64,000 bases of DNA, taken from Gilliamella mensalis. GTDB taxonomy: Bacteria; Pseudomonadota; Gammaproteobacteria; Enterobacterales; Orbaceae. The notes under the pieces were generated by a model. It was given only the letters and a program-made list of their open reading frames with translations. It did no database searches and was not told the origin of the DNA. The position numbers were made by a program, and so were the translations under genes. The stretch covers positions 62,001-126,000 of the forward strand of contig NZ_FMWR01000014.1 in the NCBI RefSeq assembly GCF_900103085.1. Direction: 5' to 3'. Every line of letters starts with the position of its first letter. Position 1 is the stretch's first letter. Shown here in pieces: positions 51,182 to 59,521 of this stretch.

Positions 51182-52435
51182 ATGTTACAACAAATGGGTA
51201 AAGCAGCAAAACTTGCATCATACCAATTATCACAATGCCCTACTTCAACAAAAAATCAAGCTTTAACCATTATCGCTGATTTATTAGAAGCACACAGTGC
51301 AATTATCCTTGAAGCTAATGAAAAAGATATCCAAGCAGCAAAAAAGCAAGGGATAAGCACTGCTATTTTAGATCGTTTATTGTTAACACCTGAGCGCCTC
51401 GTCTCTATTGCTAATGATGTAAGAAAAGTAGTTTTATTAACTGATCCAATTGGTCATATTATTGATGGTTCGACGTTAGACAACAAATTAAAGTTACAAC
51501 GTCACAGAGTACCGCTAGGCGTGATTGGTGTGATTTACGAAGCTCGACCGAATGTCACTATTGATATAGCTTCGCTTTGCTTAAAAACGGGGAATGCGGC
51601 AATATTACGAGGTGGTAAAGAAACAGTAAATACCAATGCCGCCACTATATCAATTATTCAGCAAGCTTTAGAACAAGTGGGCTTACCTAAAACAGCAATA
51701 CAGTGTATCGATAACCCTGATCGTAAATACATAAAGGAATTACTTAAGCTTGATCAATATGTTGATATGATTATTCCACGAGGGGGAATGGCTTTACATA
51801 AGTTATGTCGTGAACATTCAACCATTCCCGTCATTACAGGAGGTATTGGAGTATGTCATATTTTTGTTGATGAAACGGCTGATTTTGATAAAGCACTTTC
51901 TATTATTGTCAACGCAAAAACTCAGCGCCCAAGTACCTGTAATACACTTGAAACACTACTTGTACATACAAAAATTGCCGATACATTTTTACCCAAACTT
52001 AGCCAAATTATGGCTGATAATGATGTGGTATTACACGCTGATCCAAATGCGTATAAAATATTAAAATCCGGTATAGCAAATACTTTTGCAGTAAAAGATG
52101 ATGAGTTACGCCAAGAATGGTTATCAAAAGACTTGAATGTAGTGATTGTCGACTCTCTTGAACTGGCGGTAGAACATATTCGTGACTATGGCAGTGGACA
52201 TTCCGAAGCAATTTTAACACGTAATTTAGCTAATGCACAGCAATTCGTCAATCTGGTTGATGCCGCTGCAGTTTATGTTAATGCTTCAACACGCTTTACT
52301 GATGGTGGGCAATTTGGTTTAGGTGCTGAAGTGGCTGTTAGTACTCAAAAATTACATGCACGTGGACCAATGGGGCTCGAAGCTCTAACTACCTATAAAT
52401 GGATAGGTTATGGAGACGATTTAATCCGTCAATAA
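51182..52435 (+). CDS. proA: Gamma-glutamyl phosphate reductase (ProA)
   Basis: Second step of proline synthesis, NADPH dependent. 417 residues, same as E. coli when started at the ATG at 51182. AGGTGA upstream is the ribosome site, and the in-frame GTG at 51173 lies within it. It shows [41 protein letters not shown], the active Cys in [15 protein letters not shown], and [13 protein letters not shown] at the end. It is complete. The downstream DNA holds a dead insertion sequence. Confidence 0.96.
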   Translation: MLQQMGKAAKLASYQLSQCPTSTKNQALTIIADLLEAHSAIILEANEKDIQAAKKQGISTAILDRLLLTPERLVSIANDVRKVVLLTDPIGHIIDGSTLDNKLKLQRHRVPLGVIGVIYEARPNVTIDIASLCLKTGNAAILRGGKETVNTNAATISIIQQALEQVGLPKTAIQCIDNPDRKYIKELLKLDQYVDMIIPRGGMALHKLCREHSTIPVITGGIGVCHIFVDETADFDKALSIIVNAKTQRPSTCNTLETLLVHTKIADTFLPKLSQIMADNDVVLHADPNAYKILKSGIANTFAVKDDELRQEWLSKDLNVVIVDSLELAVEHIRDYGSGHSEAILTRNLANAQQFVNLVDAAAVYVNASTRFTDGGQFGLGAEVAVSTQKLHARGPMGLEALTTYKWIGYGDDLIRQ

Positions 52436-52559
52436 CAAATTACTCGTTAATTATTCGTATTTGACATACACTAATTATTCATCGGTTTTCATTTTAGCAA
52501 AATGTATTTCCGATGAGTAAAATAAATTTCCCAATTGTTTTTCTCTAACCAACTCTTTT

Positions 52560-53150
52560 TACTACAAGGTAGTTTTACCATGAATACTTATCTAAAAGAG
52601 TTCTAGCGACCGGTTTTATTCGAGTTACTTTCAGTTATTTGCTTATACTTCTGGCATTGTTTGACTTTAAGGTTATCAATTCACCAATGAATGTGTTCAC
52701 AAGATAAGCTAAAATCTTCATTCAATAGGATATTGGTCGACAGCTATAACCATACAAATCATAATGAAATTCAAATAATTCGTTAATTCGGTTATCTAAT
52801 TGCTTATTCAACTCCGTTCGCTGAGAACACGAATGGTTTTGATAAGTTCGCACCTTGCTACGTTTAACTGACCAAGTACTGAGTGGACTATTTAACAATG
52901 TCATTCTCATTTTGCGTAGTTTAAGCCCTTTTTCAATTACTTTGGCGCTATAGGGACTGATAATCAGGCGGTTTATTTGCTTTAATCATTTGTTGTATTA
53001 GTTTATTCATCAAGTAATTCACCCAATTACAAAATATTTTGTAATTCATACCTAAATCATTGCATTGGGCAATTGTTGATAACTTTAGCCACTAGTGAGG
53101 GCTAAATTGATGGCTATTTGGTTAAAAGATGGATCGTATTTTTTGCTCAT
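52560..53150 (-). mobile_element. Remnant of an IS3-family (IS150-like) insertion sequence
   Basis: The minus strand from the ATG at 53150 reads MSKKYDPSFNQIAINLALTS, an OrfA start. After stops and frameshifts come NYKIFCNWVNYLMNKLIQQM and EKGLKLRKMRM. Then OrfB-like pieces follow: TELNKQLDNRINELFEFHYD with LYGYSCRPISYL, EHIHWxIDNLKVKQCQKYK, and PVARTLLDKYSW. Order and spacing fit the N-terminal two thirds of an IS3-type element. The DDE domain and terminal repeats are not found. The wider gap from proA to tRNA-Gly otherwise has no gene. Confidence 0.65.
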
Positions 53151-53415
53151 ATCACTTCTTTAAGTACAGCTATAATGAATTTCTTATATTATTGATGAAC
53201 GTAAGGATAGTTAGTTACCATTTAGATAAACAGCGTAAAAATAATAACGATGACATATTTTTAGAATATGTTTAAAACCAAAATCACTTTGTTTTTGGAC
53301 TTATATTTGGACTAAATCCAATTGGATAACTCTGTTCTATATTGGAAAGAAAATTATCTAATCACTTGAAAAACATAATTTTATATGATTTGAAGTAGTA
53401 CACTGTATGTTAAAT

Positions 53416-53491
<76 letters not shown>

Positions 53492-53510
53492 GTAAGAGGT
53501 GTTTTTTTAA

Positions 53511-53598
53511 TGGTGCCCGGGGCGAGACTTGAACTCGCACGGCCAAAAAGGCCGAGGGATTTTAAATCCCTTGTGTCTACCGATTTCACCACCCGGGC
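53511..53598 (-). tRNA. tRNA-Leu, anticodon TAA
   Basis: 88 nt with encoded CCA. The acceptor GCCCGGG pairs with CCCGGGC, the anticodon loop is TTTAAAA, and the long variable arm CTCGGCCTTTTTGGCCGTG is typical of tRNA-Leu. It resembles E. coli leuZ. In E. coli the glyW-cysT-leuZ cluster has a tRNA-Cys as well; that is missing here. Confidence 0.97.
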
Positions 53599-53815
53599 TC
53601 AAAACTTACTACCAAAAGATAATTGCGTTTTGAATGCTGTGCATTTTACCCATCTAAAATTTATCGTCAACTAAAAAATAAAAAATATTGTTTAACTGCT
53701 CAATGTTTGTCATATTTTGTAGTTTTATTAACCTATCTTTTAAAAACTAACATTATGATTTGTAGTTTTGCTATAAATTTTAATTATTGGTCTTTTAAAT
53801 AGACTTGAAGACGAT

Positions 53816-54154
53816 TTAAACACTGAAAGATGAACCACAACCACATGTTGTTGTTGCATTAGGATTATCAACCACAAAGCGAGAACCTTGTAATCCTTCT
53901 ACATAATCGATTGTACCACCGACGAGATATTGTAAGCTCATGGGATCGATAACTAGTGATACGCCATTTTTTTCAATAGCTAGGTCGTCTACATTCACTT
54001 TTTCATCAAAAGTAAAACCATACTGAAATCCACTACAGCCACCTCCTGTGATGTATACCCTTAATTTTAGGTTTGGATTCTCTTCTTCAGTGACTAACGA
54101 TTTAACTTTGTTGGCTGCTGCGTCAGTAAAGTTAATCGGTAAAGCATCGCTCAT
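53816..54154 (-). CDS. erpA: Iron-sulfur cluster insertion protein ErpA
   Basis: A-type carrier of 112 residues (E. coli 114) that delivers Fe-S clusters, for example to IspG. The three cluster cysteines are Cys40 ([11 protein letters not shown]), Cys104 and Cys106 (TCGCGSSF). It is nearly identical to the E. coli protein along its length. It is divergent from hemL, the same neighbours as in enteric genomes. AGGAGAATAAT precedes the start codon. Confidence 0.97.
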   Translation of the reverse strand: MSDALPINFTDAAANKVKSLVTEEENPNLKLRVYITGGGCSGFQYGFTFDEKVNVDDLAIEKNGVSLVIDPMSLQYLVGGTIDYVEGLQGSRFVVDNPNATTTCGCGSSFSV

Positions 54155-54311
54155 ATTATTCTCCTATATATTGATCTAGGTATTATATACCTTTACTAAA
54201 TGAAAATACAAAATAGAAAACTTCTATCGAATAAATTTTGTTAGTTGGCTTGAATTTATTTTGATTTTATGAATAAATACAACAAATTTTTATAGAGAGA
54301 TCATCTCAGTT

Positions 54312-55604
54312 ATGCAAAACAATTTCAAATCAGAAAAGCTTTATCATCAAGCACTATCCGTTATGCCTGGTGGCGTTAATTCACCTGTTCGTGCATTTAA
54401 TGGTGTGGGTGGTACGCCTTTATTTATTGAGCGCGCAAACGGTGCATATATTTATGATGTGGATAGTAAAGCTTATATTGATTATGTAGGTTCTTGGGGA
54501 CCGATGATCCTTGGGCATAACGATCCCGATGTTGCCAATGCGGTAATTAATGCGGTGCGTAATGGTTTAAGTTATGGAGCACCAACCGAAATTGAAACTA
54601 AAGTAGCCAATTTAGTCACACAATTAATACCTTCAATGGAAATGGTGCGAATGGTGAATTCGGGAACAGAGGCAACAATGAGCGCTATTCGTGTTGCGCG
54701 TGGATTTACTGGTAGAGATAAAATTATTAAGTTTGAAGGTTGTTATCACGGGCATGCTGATTATTTGTTAGTTAAAGCTGGTTCTGGTGCGCTTACTTTT
54801 GGTCACCCTACTTCTCCTGGTGTGCCTAATGATTTTGTTAAACATACATTAGTTTGTGATTATAACAATTTAGAGTCAGTCAAAAAGCAATTTGAGCTAT
54901 ATACTAATGAAATCGCAGCGATTATTATTGAGCCAGTAGCAGGCAATATGAACTGTGTACCAGCGAAAAAAGATTTCTTACACGGTCTACGTGCGCTTTG
55001 TGATCAATACGGTGCATTATTGATTATCGACGAAGTGATGACTGGTTTTAGAGTCGCACTAGGCGGTGCGCAAGATTATTACGATGTAGTGCCCGATTTA
55101 ACTTGTTTAGGCAAGATTATTGGTGGCGGTATGCCTGTTGGAGCTTTTGGTGGTCGTGCAGATATTATGATGCAATTAGCACCAACTGGTCCAATATACC
55201 AAGCTGGGACTCTTTCAGGTAATCCCGTAGCAATGGCCGCAGGCTACACGACTTTAACCAAGCTAATGGAAGTTGGTATCTATCAAGAATTAGCCGATAA
55301 AACAGCTTCGCTTGCTAGCGGTTTATTATCGGTCGCAAAAAAGCATAATGTGCCATTAGTAGTAAATTATGCAGGTGCGATGTTTGGGATATTTTTTACA
55401 GCTGCTTCTGAAGTAATCAGTTATCAAGATGTGATGAAGTGTGATGTTGAATTATTCAAAAAATTCTATCATCATATGCTAACTGAAGGTGTTTATTTAG
55501 CACCGTCAGCTTTTGAAGCTGGTTTTATGTCACTTAAACACTCAGACAAAGAGATCAATCATACCATTGATGCAGCAAGTCGTTTTTTTAGTAACTTAAT
55601 TTAA
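54312..55604 (+). CDS. hemL: Glutamate-1-semialdehyde 2,1-aminomutase (HemL)
   Basis: PLP enzyme that converts the HemA product to 5-aminolevulinate. 430 residues (E. coli 426). It shows [18 protein letters not shown], the [16 protein letters not shown] substrate region, [12 protein letters not shown], and the PLP lysine in [16 protein letters not shown]. The protein is complete. It is divergent from erpA and followed by bcp after 60 bases in the same direction. Confidence 0.96.
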   Translation: MQNNFKSEKLYHQALSVMPGGVNSPVRAFNGVGGTPLFIERANGAYIYDVDSKAYIDYVGSWGPMILGHNDPDVANAVINAVRNGLSYGAPTEIETKVANLVTQLIPSMEMVRMVNSGTEATMSAIRVARGFTGRDKIIKFEGCYHGHADYLLVKAGSGALTFGHPTSPGVPNDFVKHTLVCDYNNLESVKKQFELYTNEIAAIIIEPVAGNMNCVPAKKDFLHGLRALCDQYGALLIIDEVMTGFRVALGGAQDYYDVVPDLTCLGKIIGGGMPVGAFGGRADIMMQLAPTGPIYQAGTLSGNPVAMAAGYTTLTKLMEVGIYQELADKTASLASGLLSVAKKHNVPLVVNYAGAMFGIFFTAASEVISYQDVMKCDVELFKKFYHHMLTEGVYLAPSAFEAGFMSLKHSDKEINHTIDAASRFFSNLI

Positions 55605-55664
55605 AAGTGTGACATTTTTATGTTTCCAATGAAAAAATTAAACTATTAAATAGGTAATAATTAT

Positions 55665-56141
55665 ATGGTTAATCCACTTAAAGAAGGTGAAAAAGCACCG
55701 CAGTTTTCGTTGCCAGACCAAGATGGAGAGCAAATAAGCTTAAAAGACTTTGAAGGTCAACGCGTTTTAATTTATTTTTACCCAAAAGCGATGACGCCAG
55801 GTTGCACAGTGCAAGCATGTAATTTGCGCGATTGTTCTGATGAGTTCAAAAAACACGATGTGGTTATCCTTGGTATTAGTACCGATAAACCAGAAAAGTT
55901 ATCTAGATTTTTTGAAAAAGAATTGTTAAATTTCACGTTACTTTCTTATGAAAATCATGAAGTTGCCCAAGCATTTGGAACTTGGGGAAAAAAAGAATTT
56001 ATGGGTAAGATCTATGACGGGATTCACCGTATTAGCTTTTTAATTGGCAAAGACGGTAGAATCGAAAAAGTATTTGATGATTTCAAAACATCTAATCATC
56101 ATGAAGTCATTTTAGATTATCTTCAAAACCATTGTAAATAG
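55665..56141 (+). CDS. bcp: Thioredoxin-dependent thiol peroxidase (Bcp)
   Basis: Peroxiredoxin of 158 residues (E. coli 156) that detoxifies peroxides with thioredoxin. Peroxidatic Cys47 and resolving Cys52 lie in KAMTPGCTVQACNLRD, spaced by five as in Bcp. FSLPDQDGEQISLKDF and the late TWGKKEFMGK are family features. It is cytoplasmic. It may be cotranscribed with hemL. A strong hairpin follows, shared with the convergent perM. Confidence 0.95.
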   Translation: MVNPLKEGEKAPQFSLPDQDGEQISLKDFEGQRVLIYFYPKAMTPGCTVQACNLRDCSDEFKKHDVVILGISTDKPEKLSRFFEKELLNFTLLSYENHEVAQAFGTWGKKEFMGKIYDGIHRISFLIGKDGRIEKVFDDFKTSNHHEVILDYLQNHCK

Positions 56142-56149
56142 TTTTAAAT

Positions 56150-56177
56150 AAAGCAGATTAACAATTAATCTGCTTTT
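56150..56177. terminator. Bidirectional terminator between bcp and perM
   Basis: Eleven-base arms AAAGCAGATTA (56150-56160) and TAATCTGCTTT (56166-56176) around a five-base loop, with A- and T-rich flanks on both strands. Part of the right arm encodes the last codons of perM. Confidence 0.85.
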
Positions 56178-57250
56178 ACCTCACTATTGGTATTATTAAA
56201 TTCATCTGGTTTTGGCCAAGCATTTATAATTGCTTTGACCAAAGTAGCCAAAGGTATGGCAAAAAATATCCCCCAAAATCCCCATAGACCACCAAAAACA
56301 ATTACCGCTAAAATAATGACTAATGGATGTAAATTGAGCTTTTCAGAAAATAAGCAAGGAACCAATAAGTTACCATCTAATGCTTGAATCATAATATAGA
56401 AAAATAGCAAATAGCCAAATTGTGTGGTTAAACCCCATTGAAATAATGCAATTAATACAATGGGAATTGTTGAAATAATAATACCAACATAGGGTACTAA
56501 TACAGATAACCCGACCAGCACGGCTAATAATAGTCCATAATCTAAGCCAAAATACCAAAAAGGAATATAGATACAAATGGTTAATATGATAATGTGTAAT
56601 ACATTACCCACAATATAATTGGATATTTGCATATCCATTTCAGCCGCAACTTTGTTTAGAATTGAGCGGTTTTTGGGTAAAATTTTAGAACAGTATTCCC
56701 ATATTTTTGCTTTGTCTTTTAATAAAAAGAACATCATTATTGGCACTAATACCGCATTAATCGCAACAGAGACAAGTCCTAACAAAGAGACAATTGAGAA
56801 TTGTAATAAAGAATTGCCAGTTTGCACAACTTTATCGGTAATACCTTGGATGACCGAGTCAAATAAACCAACATCAATTAATTCTGGATAGTGTTCAGGT
56901 AAGGAAGTGAGAAAGTTGTTTGCAAAATTTAGCATATTTGGAATATTAGTGATTAAGCTAACACTTTGTTGCCAAATTAATGGTAATAAAATCATAAATC
57001 CGACCAATACAACCATTAAAAAAAGTAGTAATACCATCACAACAGCCAGCGTTCTTGGAAGATTTTTTTTATGTAAAAAATTAACCGGTCTATCTAGTAA
57101 ATAAGAAAGTACAATAGCAATCAAAACTGGCAGAAGAATTTTATTAAAAAAATAGATAATAATAAATAAGCCAACTATAACGGCTATCAGCGACACTACA
57201 TGCGGATCGCTAAAGCGCTTTTTATACCATTCCATAAACATTTTTAACAT
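56165..57250 (-). CDS. perM: AI-2E family transporter (PerM-like)
   Basis: Inner-membrane protein of 361 residues with about eight helices. A pair lies at 17-50 (SLIAVIVGLFIIIYFFNKIL) and one at about 70-92, with the C-terminal part GLLLAVLVGLSVLVPYVGIII and FGGLWGFWGIFFAIPLATLVKA, the AI-2E transporter signature. It is similar to E. coli PerM, whose function is not settled. Some family members export autoinducer 2 or act as sodium/proton antiporters. The stop overlaps the shared terminator. Confidence 0.9.
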   Translation of the reverse strand: MLKMFMEWYKKRFSDPHVVSLIAVIVGLFIIIYFFNKILLPVLIAIVLSYLLDRPVNFLHKKNLPRTLAVVMVLLLFLMVVLVGFMILLPLIWQQSVSLITNIPNMLNFANNFLTSLPEHYPELIDVGLFDSVIQGITDKVVQTGNSLLQFSIVSLLGLVSVAINAVLVPIMMFFLLKDKAKIWEYCSKILPKNRSILNKVAAEMDMQISNYIVGNVLHIIILTICIYIPFWYFGLDYGLLLAVLVGLSVLVPYVGIIISTIPIVLIALFQWGLTTQFGYLLFFYIMIQALDGNLLVPCLFSEKLNLHPLVIILAVIVFGGLWGFWGIFFAIPLATLVKAIINAWPKPDEFNNTNSEVKAD

Positions 57251-57297
57251 TAAAGTACTCCTGTTTAGCTAACGTTTGGAAAATCAGCTCAATTTTA

Positions 57298-58803
57298 TTA
57301 TTTTTTAAAACCACCCAATATGCCACGAGTGATCTGTTTGCCAATTTGATTTACAACTTGCCTTGTTGCACTTTTAGCTATCTTTTGGGTGATTCCGTCA
57401 CGTTGCCCCCCTCTTGGTCCTTTCGTTCCCAAAAGAAGTGTACTTAAAAAATTAAGCAATCCACCACCATTACTTTGTTGATTACTTATATTATCAGTTG
57501 TATTTTGGTGAGATAAACTATCTAATGAAAATCCATTTTTCAATATTTCATAAGCGGATTGACGATCTATGGTTTGGGCATATTTATTGTAAAAATGAGA
57601 TTGATGAATAATAGATGATTGATTGTCAGGTGACATTGATCCCATTTTTGAATTCGGCGCAATAATATAACCACGTTCAACCATATTTGGACGACCTTTT
57701 TCATCTAAAAACGAAATAAGTGCTTCACCAACACCAAGTTCCATGATTGTTTTTTCAGTGTCAAAGCTTGGGTTAGCACGCATGGTTTGGGCAGCTGTTT
57801 TTACAGCCTTTTGGTCTTTAGGGGTAAATGCACGTAAAGCATGCTGTACACGATTGCCTAATTGCCCTAAAACCGTATCTGGAATATCGCTTGGATTTTG
57901 CGAGGCAAAATAAATCCCTACTCCTTTAGAGCGAATTAAGCGCACTACTTGTTCTATTTTTTCTAATAATGCAGGCGAAATATCATTAAAAAGTAAGTGG
58001 GCTTCGTCAAAAAAGAAGACAAGTTTAGGTTTATCAAGATCACCAACTTCTGGCAAATGCTCAAAAAGCTCTGACAATAACCATAATAAAAAGACTGAAT
58101 ATAATTTAGGCGAGTTATATAATTTATCGGCTGATAATATATTAACTATTCCATGACCTTCAGAATTAACGTGAATTAAATCTTGGATATCAAGCATCGG
58201 TTCGCCAAAGAAGAACTCGGCACCTTGTTGCTCGAGTGTTAATAATCCGCGTTGGATTGCACCAATTGACGATAGCGAAATGTTTCCATATTGTGTAGTA
58301 AATTTTTTGGCGTTATCACCCACAAATTGTATTAATGCTCGAAGATCTTTGAAATCAATTAACAATAGTCCGTTATCATCAGCAATTTTAAATATTAACT
58401 GTAACACGCCAGCTTGAACGTCATTTAAATCAAGTAATCGACCAAGTAAAATCGGTCCTATATCTGACACGGTACTGCGAACAGGTATACCTTTTTCAGC
58501 AAAGACATCCCATAATTCAATGGGTGACGAATCTGGTTGCCAGTTATCAACCTCAATACTAGCTAAGCGAGCTTGTAGTTTGTCAGATAATATACCCTTT
58601 TCACCTATTCCTGTTAGATCACCTTTAACATCAGCAAGAAAGACTGGCACACCTATTTTTGAAAAACCTTCGGCCATTTTTTGTAATGTAACTGTTTTGC
58701 CAGTACCCGTTGCGCCAGTAATTAAACCATGACGATTAGCTAATGCAGCTATAATAGATAAATCTTTACCTTGGCTTTTGGCAATTACAATCGATTCACT
58801 CAT
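57298..58803 (-). CDS. yjgR: DUF853/HerA-like ATPase (YjgR)
   Basis: Cytoplasmic P-loop ATPase of 501 residues, like E. coli YjgR (500). Walker A is GATGTGKT at 30-37. [14 protein letters not shown] follows. Walker B is [12 protein letters not shown], and a late arginine region contains [15 protein letters not shown] and [14 protein letters not shown]. The end is Gly-rich and basic ([10 protein letters not shown]). It is related to the HerA/FtsK translocase group but has no known role. Single gene, 47 bases upstream of perM in the same direction. Confidence 0.92.
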   Translation of the reverse strand: MSESIVIAKSQGKDLSIIAALANRHGLITGATGTGKTVTLQKMAEGFSKIGVPVFLADVKGDLTGIGEKGILSDKLQARLASIEVDNWQPDSSPIELWDVFAEKGIPVRSTVSDIGPILLGRLLDLNDVQAGVLQLIFKIADDNGLLLIDFKDLRALIQFVGDNAKKFTTQYGNISLSSIGAIQRGLLTLEQQGAEFFFGEPMLDIQDLIHVNSEGHGIVNILSADKLYNSPKLYSVFLLWLLSELFEHLPEVGDLDKPKLVFFFDEAHLLFNDISPALLEKIEQVVRLIRSKGVGIYFASQNPSDIPDTVLGQLGNRVQHALRAFTPKDQKAVKTAAQTMRANPSFDTEKTIMELGVGEALISFLDEKGRPNMVERGYIIAPNSKMGSMSPDNQSSIIHQSHFYNKYAQTIDRQSAYEILKNGFSLDSLSHQNTTDNISNQQSNGGGLLNFLSTLLLGTKGPRGGQRDGITQKIAKSATRQVVNQIGKQITRGILGGFKK

Positions 58804-58962
58804 GAATTAACCCCTTATTAACCTGTGATTAAAAAAGTTTTGTGATAAAAATAATGTCGTTATTAAAACAATTTTTCTATTAAAGCGACAAATAATATTG
58901 TATTCTGAATTAGCAATAGCTGCTATTGTTATTATTCTACCTAACCTATATAAGGAGGCACT

Positions 58963-59193
58963 ATGTTTCCAGAATATCGAGAAATCATTTCTAAATTAAA
59001 AAATACCGATTTACGCTTTCAAAAATTGTTTGATCAACATAATGAGCTCGATCAAAAAATTAAAAACATTGAATCTGGCATTCTTGTTAATACCTCAGAA
59101 ACGATAGAGACATTAAAAAAACAAAAACTTAAAATTAAAGATGAAATTCATGAAATTTTAAAAAAAGCGTCTGAAACTCATCTAAACTTATAA
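58963..59193 (+). CDS. ydcH: YdcH/DUF465 family small coiled-coil protein
   Basis: 76 residues, beginning MFPEYREIISKLKN with FQKLFDQHNELDQKI and a second helix LKKQKLKIKDEIHEILKK. This is the DUF465 helical hairpin, matching E. coli YdcH. The function is unknown. Charged and coiled-coil forming, it is probably cytoplasmic. AAGGAGG lies seven bases before the ATG, giving a very strong ribosome site. A perfect terminator follows. Confidence 0.9.
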   Translation: MFPEYREIISKLKNTDLRFQKLFDQHNELDQKIKNIESGILVNTSETIETLKKQKLKIKDEIHEILKKASETHLNL

Positions 59194-59252
59194 TCAACTG
59201 CAACCTGTAATTATTTTAATTAATAATTTTTTAATACTAAAAAAGATCAAAT

Positions 59253-59280
59253 AAAAAACCCCTATAATTGGGGTTTTTTA
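59253..59280. terminator. Bidirectional terminator after ydcH and the small ORF
   Basis: Ten-base arms AAAAAACCCC (59253-59262) and GGGGTTTTTT (59270-59279) around TATAATT. The symmetric A/T tails allow use from ydcH (rightward) and from the 30-codon ORF (leftward). Confidence 0.9.
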
Positions 59281-59310
59281 TTATGTGTTAACTTAAAATT
59301 CTTATGCTAA

Positions 59311-59403
59311 CTATTTTTTATTTAATTGCTTAATTGGTTCTTGAGCTTTTTTTTGTTTTCGAGTTTTGATTAGCACAATTAAATTTTTATGTGGTGTTTT
59401 CAT
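59311..59403 (-). CDS. Candidate 30-residue basic small protein
   Basis: ORF from ATG 59403 to TAG 59311. The product begins MKTPHKNLIVLIKTRKQKK and continues to a C-terminal NKK, with ten lysines and one arginine in 30 residues. AAGGAA lies seven bases before the start, and a perfect TATAAT box (59431 to 59426) lies some 20 bases further up. A bidirectional terminator lies 31 bases downstream. It forms a self-contained unit of about 165 nt between the terminator of mgtA and that of ydcH. I know no family. It could also be the coding part of a small RNA. Confidence 0.5.
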   Translation of the reverse strand: MKTPHKNLIVLIKTRKQKKAQEPIKQLNKK

Positions 59404-59425
59404 AGATTATTTCCTTCTAGTTATT

Positions 59426-59431
59426 ATTATA
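59426..59431 (-). promoter_or_regulatory. TATAAT -10 box before the 30-codon ORF
   Basis: A consensus TATAAT on the minus strand, 23 bases before the ATG. Transcription from it would give a leader of only about 16 nt carrying just the ribosome site. The -35 region (TATAAA or TTATAA) is poor. Confidence 0.45.
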
Positions 59432-59481
59432 GGGCAACTAAATTAGTTTTTTATAAATTTTTACTATATAAATTTTAAAAT

Positions 59482-59509
59482 AGCTAAGCGACGTCAATAT
59501 CGCTTAGCT
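59482..59509 (-). terminator. Terminator of mgtA
   Basis: Ten-base arms AGCTAAGCGA (59482-59491) and TCGCTTAGCT (59500-59509), 8-base loop, followed on the minus strand by ATTTTAAAATTTAT. It begins 13 bases after the mgtA stop. Confidence 0.8.
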
Positions 59510-59521
59510 GTGATGTGTCAA

